Assembly (NCBI GenBank): GCA_016795375.1
Contig: JAEUHJ010000045.1
Location: forward strand, 1 to 64,000
Source of the DNA: Verrucomicrobiaceae bacterium
GTDB lineage: Bacteria; Verrucomicrobiota; Verrucomicrobiia; Verrucomicrobiales; Verrucomicrobiaceae
DNA: 64,000 nt
Direction: 5' to 3'
Within the stretch, counting starts at the first letter, position 1. Every line of letters begins with the position of its first letter. Positions 39,472-48,936 of the stretch are shown piece after piece. A program made the translations under genes and the position numbers. Under the pieces are notes generated by a model that saw only the letters and a list, made by a program, of their open reading frames with translations, was not told the origin of the DNA and searched no databases.

Positions 39472-42165
39472 CAAGGCGCTCAAAAACGCGATCACATCGG
39501 CCGCCTCCTGCCCGGTCATGGCTTGCAGCAGGCCTTCGGGCATCAGGGACACCGGCTCGACTTTCTGGCTTTTGATCTGGGCGCGGTTGAAGGTTTGAGC
39601 CTGTCCGGCGGGCAGTTTGAGCGTCACGGCCGTGTCTCCTGGGCTGACAACGAAGCCGGTTTGCACACCGCCGTCTTTCAGCGTGAGCGTCCACGTCTCG
39701 TAACCTTTTGCGATGGCCTTGGAAGGCTGATGCAGGCTTTGGAGAATCTGCTCGCGGGTGAGCCGTGCGCCGACCTTGCTCAAGTCCGGGCCGAAATCCC
39801 GGCCTGCGCCGTTGATGATGTGGCAGGCGAGGCAGGCGGCCATTTTGCCGGTCATGCTGACGAGTTCGGAGCCGCGCCTCGCGTCACCTCTCGCGGCGAG
39901 GAGCTTCTTCACGTCGAAATTCATGCCGAGGGTCTTCACACGCTGCTCGTGTGGCAGGAAGCATTCGAAGTAGCAGGCGATCTCGGGATTGGCGTGCCTC
40001 GCAAGCGCGGCGTCAAACTTTGCCTCGTTCTTGCGGATCGCGTTCGCGAGCAGCAAGGCGTCAGAGGGGGACTCTGCTCTGGAGGGGCGACGATTCGTCG
40101 CCTCCCCGGCGATCCAATCCCACAGCAGTCTGAAACCGTGCGGATCGACCTCGCGGGCTCCAATCATCGGCATGTGACCGCTGCCGCTGCGCGCGATGCG
40201 GGCCAGCAGGACGCTCTGTTGCGGGTGGCCGGGGGAGATGACACGGGCATCAGCCAGCGCCAGATCACCACGCACCGGCTTTTCATCAAACATCATCGTC
40301 TCTGCCGTTGGCAGATCGGCGTTCACCATGAGCTGCACGCTGCCGCCGCCGTGGCGCCGATGGCAATGAGCGCAGTTCGCGTGCAGCCACGAGCGGGCGC
40401 GGTCTTCGAGCGCTGCTTGTTCATCATGGCTGGGGACGAGGCGGTTTTTGAGCCGCTCGAAGAACGGGCCGTCGAAGATCCCGGAGGCTTCATCTGCCCG
40501 TCTGCCGCCGATGCTGACAAGCTGGTCCGGCTGGAAGCCAAGCGCGAAGCCGCTCCAGTTGTTGTGGCAGCGAGCGCATTCGGCGCGGCCGTGGGCGCGC
40601 CAGGGCTGCCTGTCGATGGTGAATTCCTCACCATCCGCGCCGATGAGTTGCGCGTCCGTTCCGGCGTCGTTCCAGCGGTAGGAGCAACCGTTCCAGGTCT
40701 CGCCATCGAAATGCAGCACCTGGGTTTCGACACGTTTTTGGCGAAGGGTGATCGTGCGGGCCAGCACGGCATCGGCAGGCCAGGCCACCGTGAAGTTGGG
40801 CTTCGCGGGATTGCCGCTGAGGATGGTTTTGATTCGCTCTCCGTCTGGCAGCGCCACAAAACGGCTCGCGCCAGCTCCATCCTGCCACATCGGTTCCGCG
40901 ATCTCGAAGGGCAAAACGCCTGCGGCGGGTGTTTGCTTTGTCGTGTCGGTGAAAAGGCCGGTTTCGCTGAGTTTGCGCGGAAACTGGCTTGGTTTGCCGA
41001 CGGCGGGATTTCTGCCAAGGCGGTAAACGCGAGTGTCTTTCTCCCAGTTCATCCAATAAATCTCCCCATCCCCGCTGAGGCCGAAGGTGACGATCTTGTG
41101 CGGCGTGTCGGCGATCTCCTCGCGGCGTGTGAACTGACCCCCGTCGTGCCACAGCGCCCAGATCTTGCCGGTTTCGTAGTCACCGTAGATGTAGGCGTCG
41201 TGCAATTCAGGAAAACGGCTGCCGTGATAAACATAACCGCCGGTGATGCTCGCGGCTTCGGTGTGCGGATGCGCCGCGACGGGCGGGATGATGTCACCGG
41301 GGCCTTTTGTCTCCGGCATGATGGGCTGGCTGGCTTCCATCGCGCTCCAGCCGTGGTTGCCGCCTTTCGGCACGAGATGAATCATCTCCCACAGCTCCCA
41401 GCCCACGTCGCCGCACCAGAGGCGGCCTTTTTTGTCGAAGCTGATCTTCCATGGATTGCGGAAGCCGAAGGCGTAAATCTCCGGGCGGGCATCCGGTGTG
41501 GTGAGGAATGGATTGTCCTGCGGATTGGCATACGCCCTGCCGTCTTCCCCGTGATCCACGTCGATGCGGAGGATGGAGGAAAGCAAGTCGCTCAAATCCT
41601 GGCCCGTCTTGAGGGAATCAGGAGGAGAAGGGGCTTCTGCGTCGCCGGTGGAGCAGTAGAGCATGCCGTCGGGGCCGAACTGGATCGAGGCGCCGTTGTG
41701 TCCGCCGCTCAGCCAGGTGAGAAGCACGGTTTCAGATTTCGGGTCGAGCACGGGCGGTTCCTGCCGGCTGAGCTTGAAGCGCGAGAGCTTGCTGCCGTCG
41801 GGGATTTTGTCCCCGTTCACATAAGTGACGAAGACGAGGCCGTTCTCCCGCCACTTCGGATGAAAGGCGATGCCGTAGGCGTGACTGAACTCCGGATGAC
41901 CGGGCTTGAGGTCGATGAGCAGGTCTTTCGTGGTGGCGTCCGGCGTGTCCGCGAAGGTCCATATCTTCCCGTTGTTCTCCACGGCGGCAAAGCGCCCTGC
42001 GCCCGGCACCGCGATCATTTCCAGCGCGTCGTTCAACGTGATCCGCGTGAACACCTGCTCCGGCACGAAGGGTTTCGGCGTCTCCGGCGAACCGTGGACG
42101 CGGGAGGTGGTCCACTGCGCGTGTGCCGTGGCGAGAGACGCGATGAAAATCAAGGCGCGGAGCAT
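39466..42165 (-). CDS. Secreted sorbosone dehydrogenase-like / multiheme cytochrome c protein
   Basis: 899 residues from the ATG at 42165, with a signal peptide (MLRALIFIASLATAHAQ). N-terminal GSDH-type propeller (about 40-420: AYGIAFHPKWRENGLVFVTY, GGHNGASIQFGPDGMLYCST, PEIYAFGFRNPWKISFD). Then heme-binding CxxCH sites CARCH and CAHCH in the middle region, and CLACH near the C-terminus, followed by a DFGPDLSKVG segment and a C-terminal domain typical of PVC heme proteins. It is probably a periplasmic dehydrogenase that passes electrons to its own hemes. The stop codon is inside the REPIN-like element. Confidence 0.9.
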   Translation of the reverse strand: MLRALIFIASLATAHAQWTTSRVHGSPETPKPFVPEQVFTRITLNDALEMIAVPGAGRFAAVENNGKIWTFADTPDATTKDLLIDLKPGHPEFSHAYGIAFHPKWRENGLVFVTYVNGDKIPDGSKLSRFKLSRQEPPVLDPKSETVLLTWLSGGHNGASIQFGPDGMLYCSTGDAEAPSPPDSLKTGQDLSDLLSSILRIDVDHGEDGRAYANPQDNPFLTTPDARPEIYAFGFRNPWKISFDKKGRLWCGDVGWELWEMIHLVPKGGNHGWSAMEASQPIMPETKGPGDIIPPVAAHPHTEAASITGGYVYHGSRFPELHDAYIYGDYETGKIWALWHDGGQFTRREEIADTPHKIVTFGLSGDGEIYWMNWEKDTRVYRLGRNPAVGKPSQFPRKLSETGLFTDTTKQTPAAGVLPFEIAEPMWQDGAGASRFVALPDGERIKTILSGNPAKPNFTVAWPADAVLARTITLRQKRVETQVLHFDGETWNGCSYRWNDAGTDAQLIGADGEEFTIDRQPWRAHGRAECARCHNNWSGFALGFQPDQLVSIGGRRADEASGIFDGPFFERLKNRLVPSHDEQAALEDRARSWLHANCAHCHRRHGGGSVQLMVNADLPTAETMMFDEKPVRGDLALADARVISPGHPQQSVLLARIARSGSGHMPMIGAREVDPHGFRLLWDWIAGEATNRRPSRAESPSDALLLANAIRKNEAKFDAALARHANPEIACYFECFLPHEQRVKTLGMNFDVKKLLAARGDARRGSELVSMTGKMAACLACHIINGAGRDFGPDLSKVGARLTREQILQSLHQPSKAIAKGYETWTLTLKDGGVQTGFVVSPGDTAVTLKLPAGQAQTFNRAQIKSQKVEPVSLMPEGLLQAMTGQEAADVIAFLSALK

Positions 42166-42220
42166 GCGGCATGATGCGGTGATGTTTCTCACGCTGGCAA
42201 GCCTGGAATTGGCGGCGCGC

Positions 42221-43651
42221 TCAAAGATCCAGCATCGCATCCATCATGCGCTGATGGAGCTCGGAGACGGCTTTGCCAGCGGCGTAATGATTCACCATGA
42301 AGGCGAAGCAGAACTCCACACCAGATTTGCCCGTGACGAAGCCGGTGACCGTGCGCACGCCGGACATCGCACCACCTTTCCATTTCAAGCCGCCCTCGGT
42401 GAGCAGCGATTCCTTGTAGGCGGCGCCCTGCGGCCCCTTTCCTGCGAGAAACTGCAATCGCGCGAGATCGAGCGGGCGGATGAAGTCGGCGCGGGCCAGT
42501 CCGCAGCCGTCTTCCATGCGCAGGCCGGTGAAATCGAGGCCACGAGGTTTCCAGTGTTCGCGAATGACGACATCGGGCGCTTTGCCGGCCTTCACGCCGA
42601 GCATGCGGAAGACGCATTCGGTCTCGTGATTGTCGGAAGACGCGTGGATGCTCGTGACAATGTCGATCAGAGGTGGTGATTCGTGTTTCAGCAGTTCGCG
42701 CTTGGGTTCTGCATGGTCGATTTTGGTTTTGCCGATCCGGATGCCTTGGGCCGCAAGCATCTTGGTCAAGCAATGGGTGGCGAAGCGCGCGGGATCAGGC
42801 GCCGCGCCGCTGACACTGAATTTCTCCGCGCCGAGGGGCACGGTGCCGCGCAGATGGATCACGTTTGTCATTTCACCGCCGTGGATGACCACTCCGTCGC
42901 CGGAATCTTTTGAGCCGGTCGTGACTTCGTTGCTCCAATCGACATCGGGCACGTCAACACTGATGCCCAGCAGTGTGGCTGGCGCGCCCACGCTCCCGCC
43001 GGCACGAAAGGCGAGCGTGTAACGGTTGTGATTGAGGTTCAGGCCGCACACGCCGCTGCCGTAGCCGTTGCCGATGTCGCCCCAGTTCCAGAAGTCGCCG
43101 TAAAGGCTGCCTGGGAAAATGCGCGCATCAGCGCGAACCCGCCCGGTGATCATGCTCAGGCCGAGTTTTTTCAATTCATCCGCCCACGCCTGCAAGTCGG
43201 CCATCGCCAGCATCGGATCACCGCCGCCGATGATGACGAGATCTCCGCGAATAACGCCTGCTTCAATGGGGGCGGTGGATTTCAGCGTCGTGGTGAAGCG
43301 GAAATCGGGGCCGAGAACTTCGAGCGCGGTGGCCGTGGTGAGCGTTTTGAGGCTGGAGGCGGGGATGAAGGCGGTCTGCGCGTTGTCCTCCATCACGCTG
43401 TCACCTTGCGAGTCAATGAGGCAGAAGCCGATGGCCGCGCCCGCGAGCGCGGGTTTGGCACGGGCTTCGCCGAGCAATGCGCGCAGCGCCTGGAAGCGCG
43501 GCGGAGGCGGGGTGACGACGGGGGGAGGGGGCGTGATGACGGGCAGAGGCGCGGCGACGGCGGGATGTGGTGGTGGAGGCTCCGCGCGGCGCGGGATGAG
43601 CAGCGCCGCCAGCGCGGAGGCGAGAACCAGGATGATGATGTTCTTCAGCAT
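42221..43651 (-). CDS. dacB: D-alanyl-D-alanine carboxypeptidase/endopeptidase (PBP4 type)
   Basis: 476 residues from the ATG at 43651. A signal/anchor (IIILVLASALAALLIP) is followed by an extremely proline-rich stretch (about 25-52). The S13 peptidase domain has SSLK (catalytic S-x-x-K) near 97, SSDNH (S-x-N) near 345 and KGG near 443, the PBP4 (DacB) triad. It trims or cleaves peptidoglycan peptides in the periplasm. The longer open frame extending to 44329 is an artefact through the opposite-strand VOC and thiH genes. Confidence 0.92.
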   Translation of the reverse strand: MLKNIIILVLASALAALLIPRRAEPPPPHPAVAAPLPVITPPPPVVTPPPPRFQALRALLGEARAKPALAGAAIGFCLIDSQGDSVMEDNAQTAFIPASSLKTLTTATALEVLGPDFRFTTTLKSTAPIEAGVIRGDLVIIGGGDPMLAMADLQAWADELKKLGLSMITGRVRADARIFPGSLYGDFWNWGDIGNGYGSGVCGLNLNHNRYTLAFRAGGSVGAPATLLGISVDVPDVDWSNEVTTGSKDSGDGVVIHGGEMTNVIHLRGTVPLGAEKFSVSGAAPDPARFATHCLTKMLAAQGIRIGKTKIDHAEPKRELLKHESPPLIDIVTSIHASSDNHETECVFRMLGVKAGKAPDVVIREHWKPRGLDFTGLRMEDGCGLARADFIRPLDLARLQFLAGKGPQGAAYKESLLTEGGLKWKGGAMSGVRTVTGFVTGKSGVEFCFAFMVNHYAAGKAVSELHQRMMDAMLDL

Positions 43652-43729
43652 GCGCCGATGGTAGCGCGAAACGGCTTTCCGCCAAGAGGGGCGCTTGCGG
43701 TTCCGCCATGCGCGGGCAGTTTTGCCGCC

Positions 43730-44077
43730 ATGAAGCCCGAAAAAGTGAAGTTCATGTTGATGGCGGCCGACATGCGGCGCGCCGTGGCCTTTTACCGCGA
43801 TGTGATCGGCCTCGAAGAGGTGTTTGTGAGCGATTTCTGGACCGAGCTGCGTCATGGCGACGCCATCATCGCGCTGCACGGCGGCCACGACGGCTCGCGC
43901 AATCCCACGGGCCTGAGTTTTCAATACGAGGACGTGCTGGTGATGGCGGAGAGGATCGCGGAGGCCGGAGCGAGGATCCTGCAACCGCCCCGGCAGCGCG
44001 AGGGAGATCCCGTCCTGCTGGGCATCTTCCGTGACGCGGAGGGGAACGAGGTGTTCATCACGCAGTATGTGGGGTGA
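43730..44077 (+). CDS. VOC (glyoxalase/bleomycin-resistance fold) protein
   Basis: 115 residues, the size of a single VOC domain. Features: FMLMAADMRRAVAFYRDVIG at 8-27 (strand and helix of the first beta-alpha-beta-beta-beta module) and FRDAEGNEVFITQY at the end (second metal-binding glutamate). The substrate is not predictable. The ATG at 43730 is the first in frame after the divergent PBP4 start. thiH follows 46 bp later. Confidence 0.85.
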   Translation: MKPEKVKFMLMAADMRRAVAFYRDVIGLEEVFVSDFWTELRHGDAIIALHGGHDGSRNPTGLSFQYEDVLVMAERIAEAGARILQPPRQREGDPVLLGIFRDAEGNEVFITQYVG

Positions 44078-44123
44078 TTGCGCGTTGCAGACGCCGGATT
44101 GCGGATTATCCAGGGCAGCCCAG

Positions 44124-45263
44124 ATGCAAACCTCCTTCATTTCCACGCTCGATGCCCTCCCGGCGCGCAAAACGCCGTTGATGGAGCGCTTTGCGGCGTT
44201 GCTGGAGCCGAAGGCACCGGCGCAGGTCGAGGCGATGGCGCGCGAGTCGCAGATCATCACACGGCGGAATTTTGGCAGGACGATGCGGCTGTTCGCGCCC
44301 CTGTATGTCTCGAATGAATGCGTGAACAACTGCAGCTACTGCGGCTTTTCCAGGGACAACAACGCGATCCTGCGCGTGACGCTGACCGTCGAACACGTCG
44401 TGCGCGAGGCGCGGCATCTGGTGGCGCAGGGCTTTCGCAGCATTCTTCTCGTGGCGGGCGAGCATCCCAGGTTCGTCAGCGACGGCTACCTTGAGGAGTG
44501 CATTCGCGCGTTGCGCGATTTTGTCCCCTCGATCAGCATCGAGGTCGGGCCGATGGAGGCGCCGGAATATGCGCGCATGGTCAGGGCGGGCGCGGAAGGT
44601 CTCGTGGTGTATCAGGAGACGTATGACCGCGCCGTTTACGAGCAAATGCACACGGCGGGGCCGAAGAAGGACTTCGACTGGCGTCTGGCATGCCCGGAGC
44701 GCGGTTATGAAGGCGGTTTCCGCAGGATCGGCGTCGGCGCGTTGTTTGGTTTGGGGGACTGGCGACTGGAGGCGCTGCGCCTGGCCGCGCATCTGGAGCA
44801 TCTGTACAAACACTGCTGGAAATCGACCTTCACCGTGTCGTTCCCACGTCTGCGGCCTGCGGCGGGCGGGTTCGCACCGATGACAGATTTCCCGGACTGG
44901 GCGCTGGTGCAGACGATCTGCGCGTTCCGCATCACGTTCCCCGAGGTGGGCGTCGTTTTGAGCACGCGCGAGTCCGCGCCGTTGCGCGACGCGCTCGCCC
45001 CGCTGGGGGTGACGACGATGAGCGCTGGCAGCCACACCGAGCCCGGCGGCTATACCGGCGCCGGGAACGACGATCTGCACCTCACCGTGCGCGGGCGGCG
45101 TGTGGAAATTGAATCCAAGGAGGAAGCCGGCCGCGCCGAAGGCCAGTTCGGCGTCGCGGACGAACGTTCTGCACATGGCGTGGCGGAGATGCTGCGCGAA
45201 CGCGGCCTTGATCCTGTTTGGAAGGACTGGGATGCTTCGATCCTGGCGACGATGATGGCGTAA
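44124..45263 (+). CDS. thiH: 2-iminoacetate synthase, radical SAM
   Basis: 379 residues from the ATG at 44124. ThiH cleaves tyrosine to dehydroglycine and p-cresol for the thiazole moiety of thiamine. The [4Fe-4S] cluster motif is C-x3-C-x2-C (CVNNCSYCGFS) near 71-78, preceded by LFAPLYVSNE; GPMEAPEY, and VYQETYDRAVYEQMH near 166-180 are family-typical. thiS follows 23 bp later, so this is an operon. No thiG, thiF or thiE is visible. I saw no TPP riboswitch upstream. Confidence 0.95.
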   Translation: MQTSFISTLDALPARKTPLMERFAALLEPKAPAQVEAMARESQIITRRNFGRTMRLFAPLYVSNECVNNCSYCGFSRDNNAILRVTLTVEHVVREARHLVAQGFRSILLVAGEHPRFVSDGYLEECIRALRDFVPSISIEVGPMEAPEYARMVRAGAEGLVVYQETYDRAVYEQMHTAGPKKDFDWRLACPERGYEGGFRRIGVGALFGLGDWRLEALRLAAHLEHLYKHCWKSTFTVSFPRLRPAAGGFAPMTDFPDWALVQTICAFRITFPEVGVVLSTRESAPLRDALAPLGVTTMSAGSHTEPGGYTGAGNDDLHLTVRGRRVEIESKEEAGRAEGQFGVADERSAHGVAEMLRERGLDPVWKDWDASILATMMA

Positions 45264-45286
45264 TTTTTCAATCACGATCCAACGAC

Positions 45287-45487
45287 ATGACGATCACTTT
45301 GAATGGAGAAAAACGGGAGCTGACAGCGCCTCAGTCCGTGCGTTCGCTGCTGGAGGCCGCCGGCCTGGCCGGCAAACCCGTGGTGGTGGAGCAGAATCAG
45401 ACCGCCCTGCTGCCGCGTGAGATCGATTCAGCGGCGGTGAATGATGGTGACGTGATCGAGATCGTGCAGATCACGGCGGGAGGATAG
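45287..45487 (+). CDS. thiS: Sulfur carrier protein ThiS
   Basis: 66 residues, normal for ThiS. It is a ubiquitin-fold sulfur carrier that is thiocarboxylated at its C-terminal glycine. The sequence starts MTITLNGEKREL and ends IEIVQITAGG with the required Gly-Gly. It follows thiH by 23 bp on the same strand. The ATG at 45287 is chosen because the upstream in-frame codons lie in the thiH 3' end. Confidence 0.95.
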   Translation: MTITLNGEKRELTAPQSVRSLLEAAGLAGKPVVVEQNQTALLPREIDSAAVNDGDVIEIVQITAGG

Positions 45488-45503
45488 GCGTCTCTCCGGT
45501 TTC

Positions 45504-46589
45504 TCAGACGGAGCCGGGCATGGGAGTCCGCAACTCCACGCCGCCGCAGTCTTTGCAGAGGGTGATGCCGGTTTGATACTCGGCATTGCAGCGCGGGCAG
45601 ACGGGCAGCTTCGCGCCCGGAGGCGGGTCATAATCGCTTCCGACGACACCTTCGAGGCAGAAGAACGCCTTCAATGCCTCCGCTTCGGGTGTCAGAGAGT
45701 TGTCCCGAGTCCAGCCGGGATGATAGCGTGTCTCACGCCAGAAGCGGCGGGCATGCCGGAGCCAGGATTCGCCGCCCAGCAGGCCGCGCCAGGCGAGCGG
45801 GTGCGGCGGCTCCTCATTGCCGGCGAGGCTGATGGCGTCTGCGGCGCGCATGGCGAGCTGGGGCAGGAGGGCGATGCCCAGCGCGCGCCAGCGACGGTGC
45901 GGGATGAGTGATTTGACGGGCAGTGTGGCGCGGAGGAACAGCCACGCCTGCGCGATTTGCAGCAGAAACAACACGCCTGCGGAAGCCAACACGACGAGGC
46001 TGTCGCCAAAGCGGTGGTATGCCGCGCTGATGACGCCGAAGCACCAGATGAAATGCGTGGTGGCGATGATGCGCGGCATTCGTGTGCGTTGCGCGGCATC
46101 AGCGGCAGTCCTGGCGGCGGCCTTGGTGTCGAGTGATGCACGGGCATGCTTGAGGAAGGCCGCGCGGCGTTCGTCGGCTGGCAGCTCGCGCCATTCGGCA
46201 AGGCGTCGCCTCCAGATTTCCGCCAGCGCTTCCGACGGCATGCGGAGGTGTGTGCCGGGATCAAGGTGAAGACCGGCGCCTTCAACGCGCGGGCCGAGCC
46301 TGTCCCACGCAATGCGCGCGGTCATCCCGTCGCCCAGGCGCACCTTCAAAAAATCCTGTTCCGGCACAAAGAGCCACGGCAGCGCCGTCACATGCGCCTG
46401 CATGGGTGGCAGGGCCGACAGCAACAGCGGCGAACCGCCACCGACGTGCAGCCGTGACCATGGACGAATCACAGTCCATCCCCGCCCGCCCGGCCCTGCG
46501 GCCATCCAGGTGGTGGACGACACGAGGCGCAGGCACTCGGCGAGGTAGAGCAGCGCGAAGACTGCGAACAGCGTCTGGCCGTCGGTCAT
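45504..46589 (-). CDS. Membrane protein with C-terminal zinc-ribbon-like motif
   Basis: 361 residues. N-terminal hydrophobic segment (LFAVFALLYLAECLRL), a soluble stretch, two or three central membrane helices (about 172-215) and a C-terminal CPRCNAEY ... CKDCGG pair, about 18 residues apart, as in rubredoxin-like zinc ribbons. I do not recognise a family. It follows the DUF2167 gene by three bases on the same strand, so they are almost certainly co-transcribed. Confidence 0.75.
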   Translation of the reverse strand: MTDGQTLFAVFALLYLAECLRLVSSTTWMAAGPGGRGWTVIRPWSRLHVGGGSPLLLSALPPMQAHVTALPWLFVPEQDFLKVRLGDGMTARIAWDRLGPRVEGAGLHLDPGTHLRMPSEALAEIWRRRLAEWRELPADERRAAFLKHARASLDTKAAARTAADAAQRTRMPRIIATTHFIWCFGVISAAYHRFGDSLVVLASAGVLFLLQIAQAWLFLRATLPVKSLIPHRRWRALGIALLPQLAMRAADAISLAGNEEPPHPLAWRGLLGGESWLRHARRFWRETRYHPGWTRDNSLTPEAEALKAFFCLEGVVGSDYDPPPGAKLPVCPRCNAEYQTGITLCKDCGGVELRTPMPGSV

Positions 46590-46592
46590 GCG

Positions 46593-47537
46593 CTATTCGC
46601 GGGGAGGCTGGCGGGCGCCGAAAAGACTGCCGAAGAGTTTTTTGATCGCGGCGAGGACGCCGATGACGAGCAGGATCGCCGCCTTGCCCAGTTTGGCGAT
46701 GAAACCGCTGAGCTTGGCAAACAGCCCCATCTTCGCGGCGGCAAAGGCCCCCGTGCCGGCGATGAGCGCGGTGAGGCCGTATTTGGCCACCTTGTCCCCT
46801 TCGCGAAATTCGGCGTAGCGCTGGCCCTCGGTGTAGGAGAAGCCTTCGAGGATTTTCTGGTAGCCTGGCAACAGGGGCTCCAGCTCCTCCGGGGAGCAAA
46901 GCAGGGTGACTTCCATCACGCCGTTGCGGCCAAGGACACGGGTGTTGTGATTGATGGTCACTCCTCCGGTGGCTTTTGACCTGAGCTTCAAGGCCCATTC
47001 GAGATTTTTGGTCCGGTCGTTGAAGTGCGGCGGCACGGCCCAGCCGGTGATCTCGAGCTCGTCGAGACCCATTTGCTTCCGGCGTTCATTGTCAGCCACC
47101 TGCCCTTCCTGCATGGACGCCAGCAGCTCGTCGGCTTTCAAATCGTTCTTTTCGTCGTCCTTCACATAGCCCACGTCATCGAATTCAAAGATGATGCTGT
47201 GCTCCTGGAAATTTTCCGTCGCCAGCAGTCCCAGATAGCGGTCGGAGGGAGGGTTGCCGTAAAATTCCAGCATCCTGCCGGCTCCCTTGCCGTCGGTGAA
47301 ACGATAGCCTGGCGGGATGAGGATCTGGGCGAGGGAGCCGATCTTGCCAGATCCCTGGCGGGTCCAGCCGAACTTTTCGATCTCCTCGCTGATTTTCTTG
47401 ATCCGGGCCGCCTTCTGTTCCGGCGTGGGCGGCGCGTCGGCGGCGGGGCCGCTTTCAGCGGGTTGCTGGGAGAGGACGGAAGGGGCGGCCGCAAGGCAGG
47501 CCAGCAGGGCGACGGTGAGCGCGAAAGATGTTTTCAT
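46593..47537 (-). CDS. DUF2167 membrane protein
   Basis: 314 residues from the ATG at 47537. Signal peptide LTVALLACLAAAPSVLS. The body has the DUF2167 pattern: GWTRQGSGKIGSLAQILIPP and YRFTDG near the start, GYVKDDEKNDLKADELLASM in the middle, ITGWAVPPHFNDRTKNLEWAL and YGLTALIAGTGAFAAAKMGL near the end, then a basic C-terminal helix (AILLVIGVLAAIKKLF). DUF2167 proteins are predicted membrane proteins without an assigned role. It is upstream of the zinc-ribbon membrane gene. Confidence 0.88.
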   Translation of the reverse strand: MKTSFALTVALLACLAAAPSVLSQQPAESGPAADAPPTPEQKAARIKKISEEIEKFGWTRQGSGKIGSLAQILIPPGYRFTDGKGAGRMLEFYGNPPSDRYLGLLATENFQEHSIIFEFDDVGYVKDDEKNDLKADELLASMQEGQVADNERRKQMGLDELEITGWAVPPHFNDRTKNLEWALKLRSKATGGVTINHNTRVLGRNGVMEVTLLCSPEELEPLLPGYQKILEGFSYTEGQRYAEFREGDKVAKYGLTALIAGTGAFAAAKMGLFAKLSGFIAKLGKAAILLVIGVLAAIKKLFGSLFGARQPPRE

Positions 47538-47649
47538 CGCGGCGGAGTCTGACAGGTTTTGTGACAAAACGTCAAGAGGGGCTTTCACGGATTAGTGTTT
47601 GGCAGCGGCAAAGCGCGGCGCATGTTGCCCGCACTGCCGCAGATGACGC

Positions 47650-48423
47650 ATGACTGAAACGAACACAGCCTCCGGCCACGCTCCGCGTCGCGGACCTGGT
47701 TGTCTTGCCGTGATGTCTCTGACACTGCTGGCGGTGGCGGCCATCGCCGGAATCGTGGTGTGGAAGATGATGGATTCCGGTTTCGGCCTGAAGTGGCTGA
47801 TGGAGCATTTCCAGCAGCGCAGCATCACGGAGGTCTTCCGCGAGAGCGTGCGGCGCATCGCCTCCACGAACGGGGATGTGCTGGAGCTGGCGACGCTGGA
47901 GTCGGAGGAGACGGTGACGAAGTTCGACTCGAAGACGCTCTTTGACGTGGTTTATCTCGGCACCACGGAGTCGGAGATCCGTGCGATGGTGGTGTTCCGC
48001 TACCATTTGAAACTGTCGGATGACTGGAGCCTGAACGTGAAGGACGGGCGCTGTGTGGTGGTCGCGCCGGGAATCAGGCCGTCCCTGCCGCCGGCGATCC
48101 GCACGGAGACGATGGAGAAAAAATCGGCGGCGGGCTGGCTGCGCTTCAACGCGGCGGAGAACCTCTCCGAGCTGGAGAAGGGGCTGACGGCCCTGCTGGA
48201 AAAACGCGCCGCGACTCCGGGCAAGATCAAAAGCGTGCGTGAGGCGGCGCGGCTCTCCGTGGCGAAATTTGTCCGGGCGTGGGTGCTCAAGGAGCAGCAA
48301 GACCTCGAGCAGGGCGGCATCCGCGAGATCGTGGTGCTTTTTCCCGATGAGCCGGGGGCGGAGGATGGCAGCGCGGCTTTGAAGCAGCCCGCCACTTTGC
48401 AGCTTGAGGTCAAAGCGGACTGA
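47650..48423 (+). CDS. DUF4230-like single-pass membrane protein
   Basis: 257 residues. One membrane helix (LAVMSLTLLAVAAIAGIVVW, about 19-38), then a soluble domain with VLELATLESEETVTKFDSK and a WSLNVKDGRCVVVAPGI segment, reminiscent of DUF4230 proteins. The C-terminal part is helical and charged. The function is unknown. It converges with the pseudopilin gene 6 bp away. The family call is tentative. Confidence 0.7.
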   Translation: MTETNTASGHAPRRGPGCLAVMSLTLLAVAAIAGIVVWKMMDSGFGLKWLMEHFQQRSITEVFRESVRRIASTNGDVLELATLESEETVTKFDSKTLFDVVYLGTTESEIRAMVVFRYHLKLSDDWSLNVKDGRCVVVAPGIRPSLPPAIRTETMEKKSAAGWLRFNAAENLSELEKGLTALLEKRAATPGKIKSVREAARLSVAKFVRAWVLKEQQDLEQGGIREIVVLFPDEPGAEDGSAALKQPATLQLEVKAD

Positions 48424-48429
48424 AGCGGC

Positions 48430-48852
48430 TCAAAGCTGGCCGCCGGCCGGTTCGTAGAGCAGCAGCCCGGCCTCGAACTTCACAAAGGCGAGCGCGCCCG
48501 GCAGGCGATGCTCGTCGATGCCGCCGAGGCGGAAGGTTTTGCCCTTCCAGATGCCGTCCTGGCCCACCGTGCCGGCAATGAGCTTGTCCACCGTGGCCCG
48601 CTTGTCCCCCTCCACCACGAAATCCGCGCCTGCCATCGTGGCGCTTACGCCGAGTGAGACGATCTCCTGCGCATTGCGCTGATCGACCACGCGCCGCATC
48701 GCCTCGCGGTGCCCGCCGCCGTGGCTGGCAATGACCAGGCCGCACATGATGGCGATGATGGTGACGACCACGAGCAGCTCCAGTAGCGAAAAGCCGCGCG
48801 CGCCCCGTGCGGAGGCGGCGGGCGGGCCGGAACGGTGTGGAAGGCGTGACAT
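48430..48852 (-). CDS. Lone type IV pilin/pseudopilin-like protein
   Basis: 140 residues. After 20 basic residues comes the prepilin cleavage site and helix GFSLLELLVVVTIIAIMCG, with Gly before F and Glu at position +5. The rest is a small globular head (GTVGQDGIWKGKTFRLGG). This is the class III signal used in type II secretion pseudopilins, type IV pilins and the many DUF1559-like proteins of PVC bacteria. No assembly genes are nearby. Confidence 0.85.
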   Translation of the reverse strand: MSRLPHRSGPPAASARGARGFSLLELLVVVTIIAIMCGLVIASHGGGHREAMRRVVDQRNAQEIVSLGVSATMAGADFVVEGDKRATVDKLIAGTVGQDGIWKGKTFRLGGIDEHRLPGALAFVKFEAGLLLYEPAGGQL

Positions 48853-48936
48853 CAGCGGAAAATGTCCTCCATCGTGACGCCGGTGCAATCTCTCGTTTTG
48901 AATCCGGCGTATTCCACGGCTAGGACACACCCGAAA

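Noticed and set aside
39355-42174. 939-residue plus-strand open frame
   Set aside because: It is the antisense of the GSDH/cytochrome gene, whose CxxCH and propeller motifs and signal peptide are clear. High GC produces long antisense frames.
44078-44123. TPP riboswitch ahead of thiH
   Set aside because: Only 46 bp separate the VOC gene and thiH; there is no room for the aptamer and no conserved core in the VOC upstream region.
43652-44329. N-terminal extension of the PBP4 gene
   Set aside because: The frame continues antisense to the VOC and thiH genes; the signal/anchor begins at the ATG 43651.
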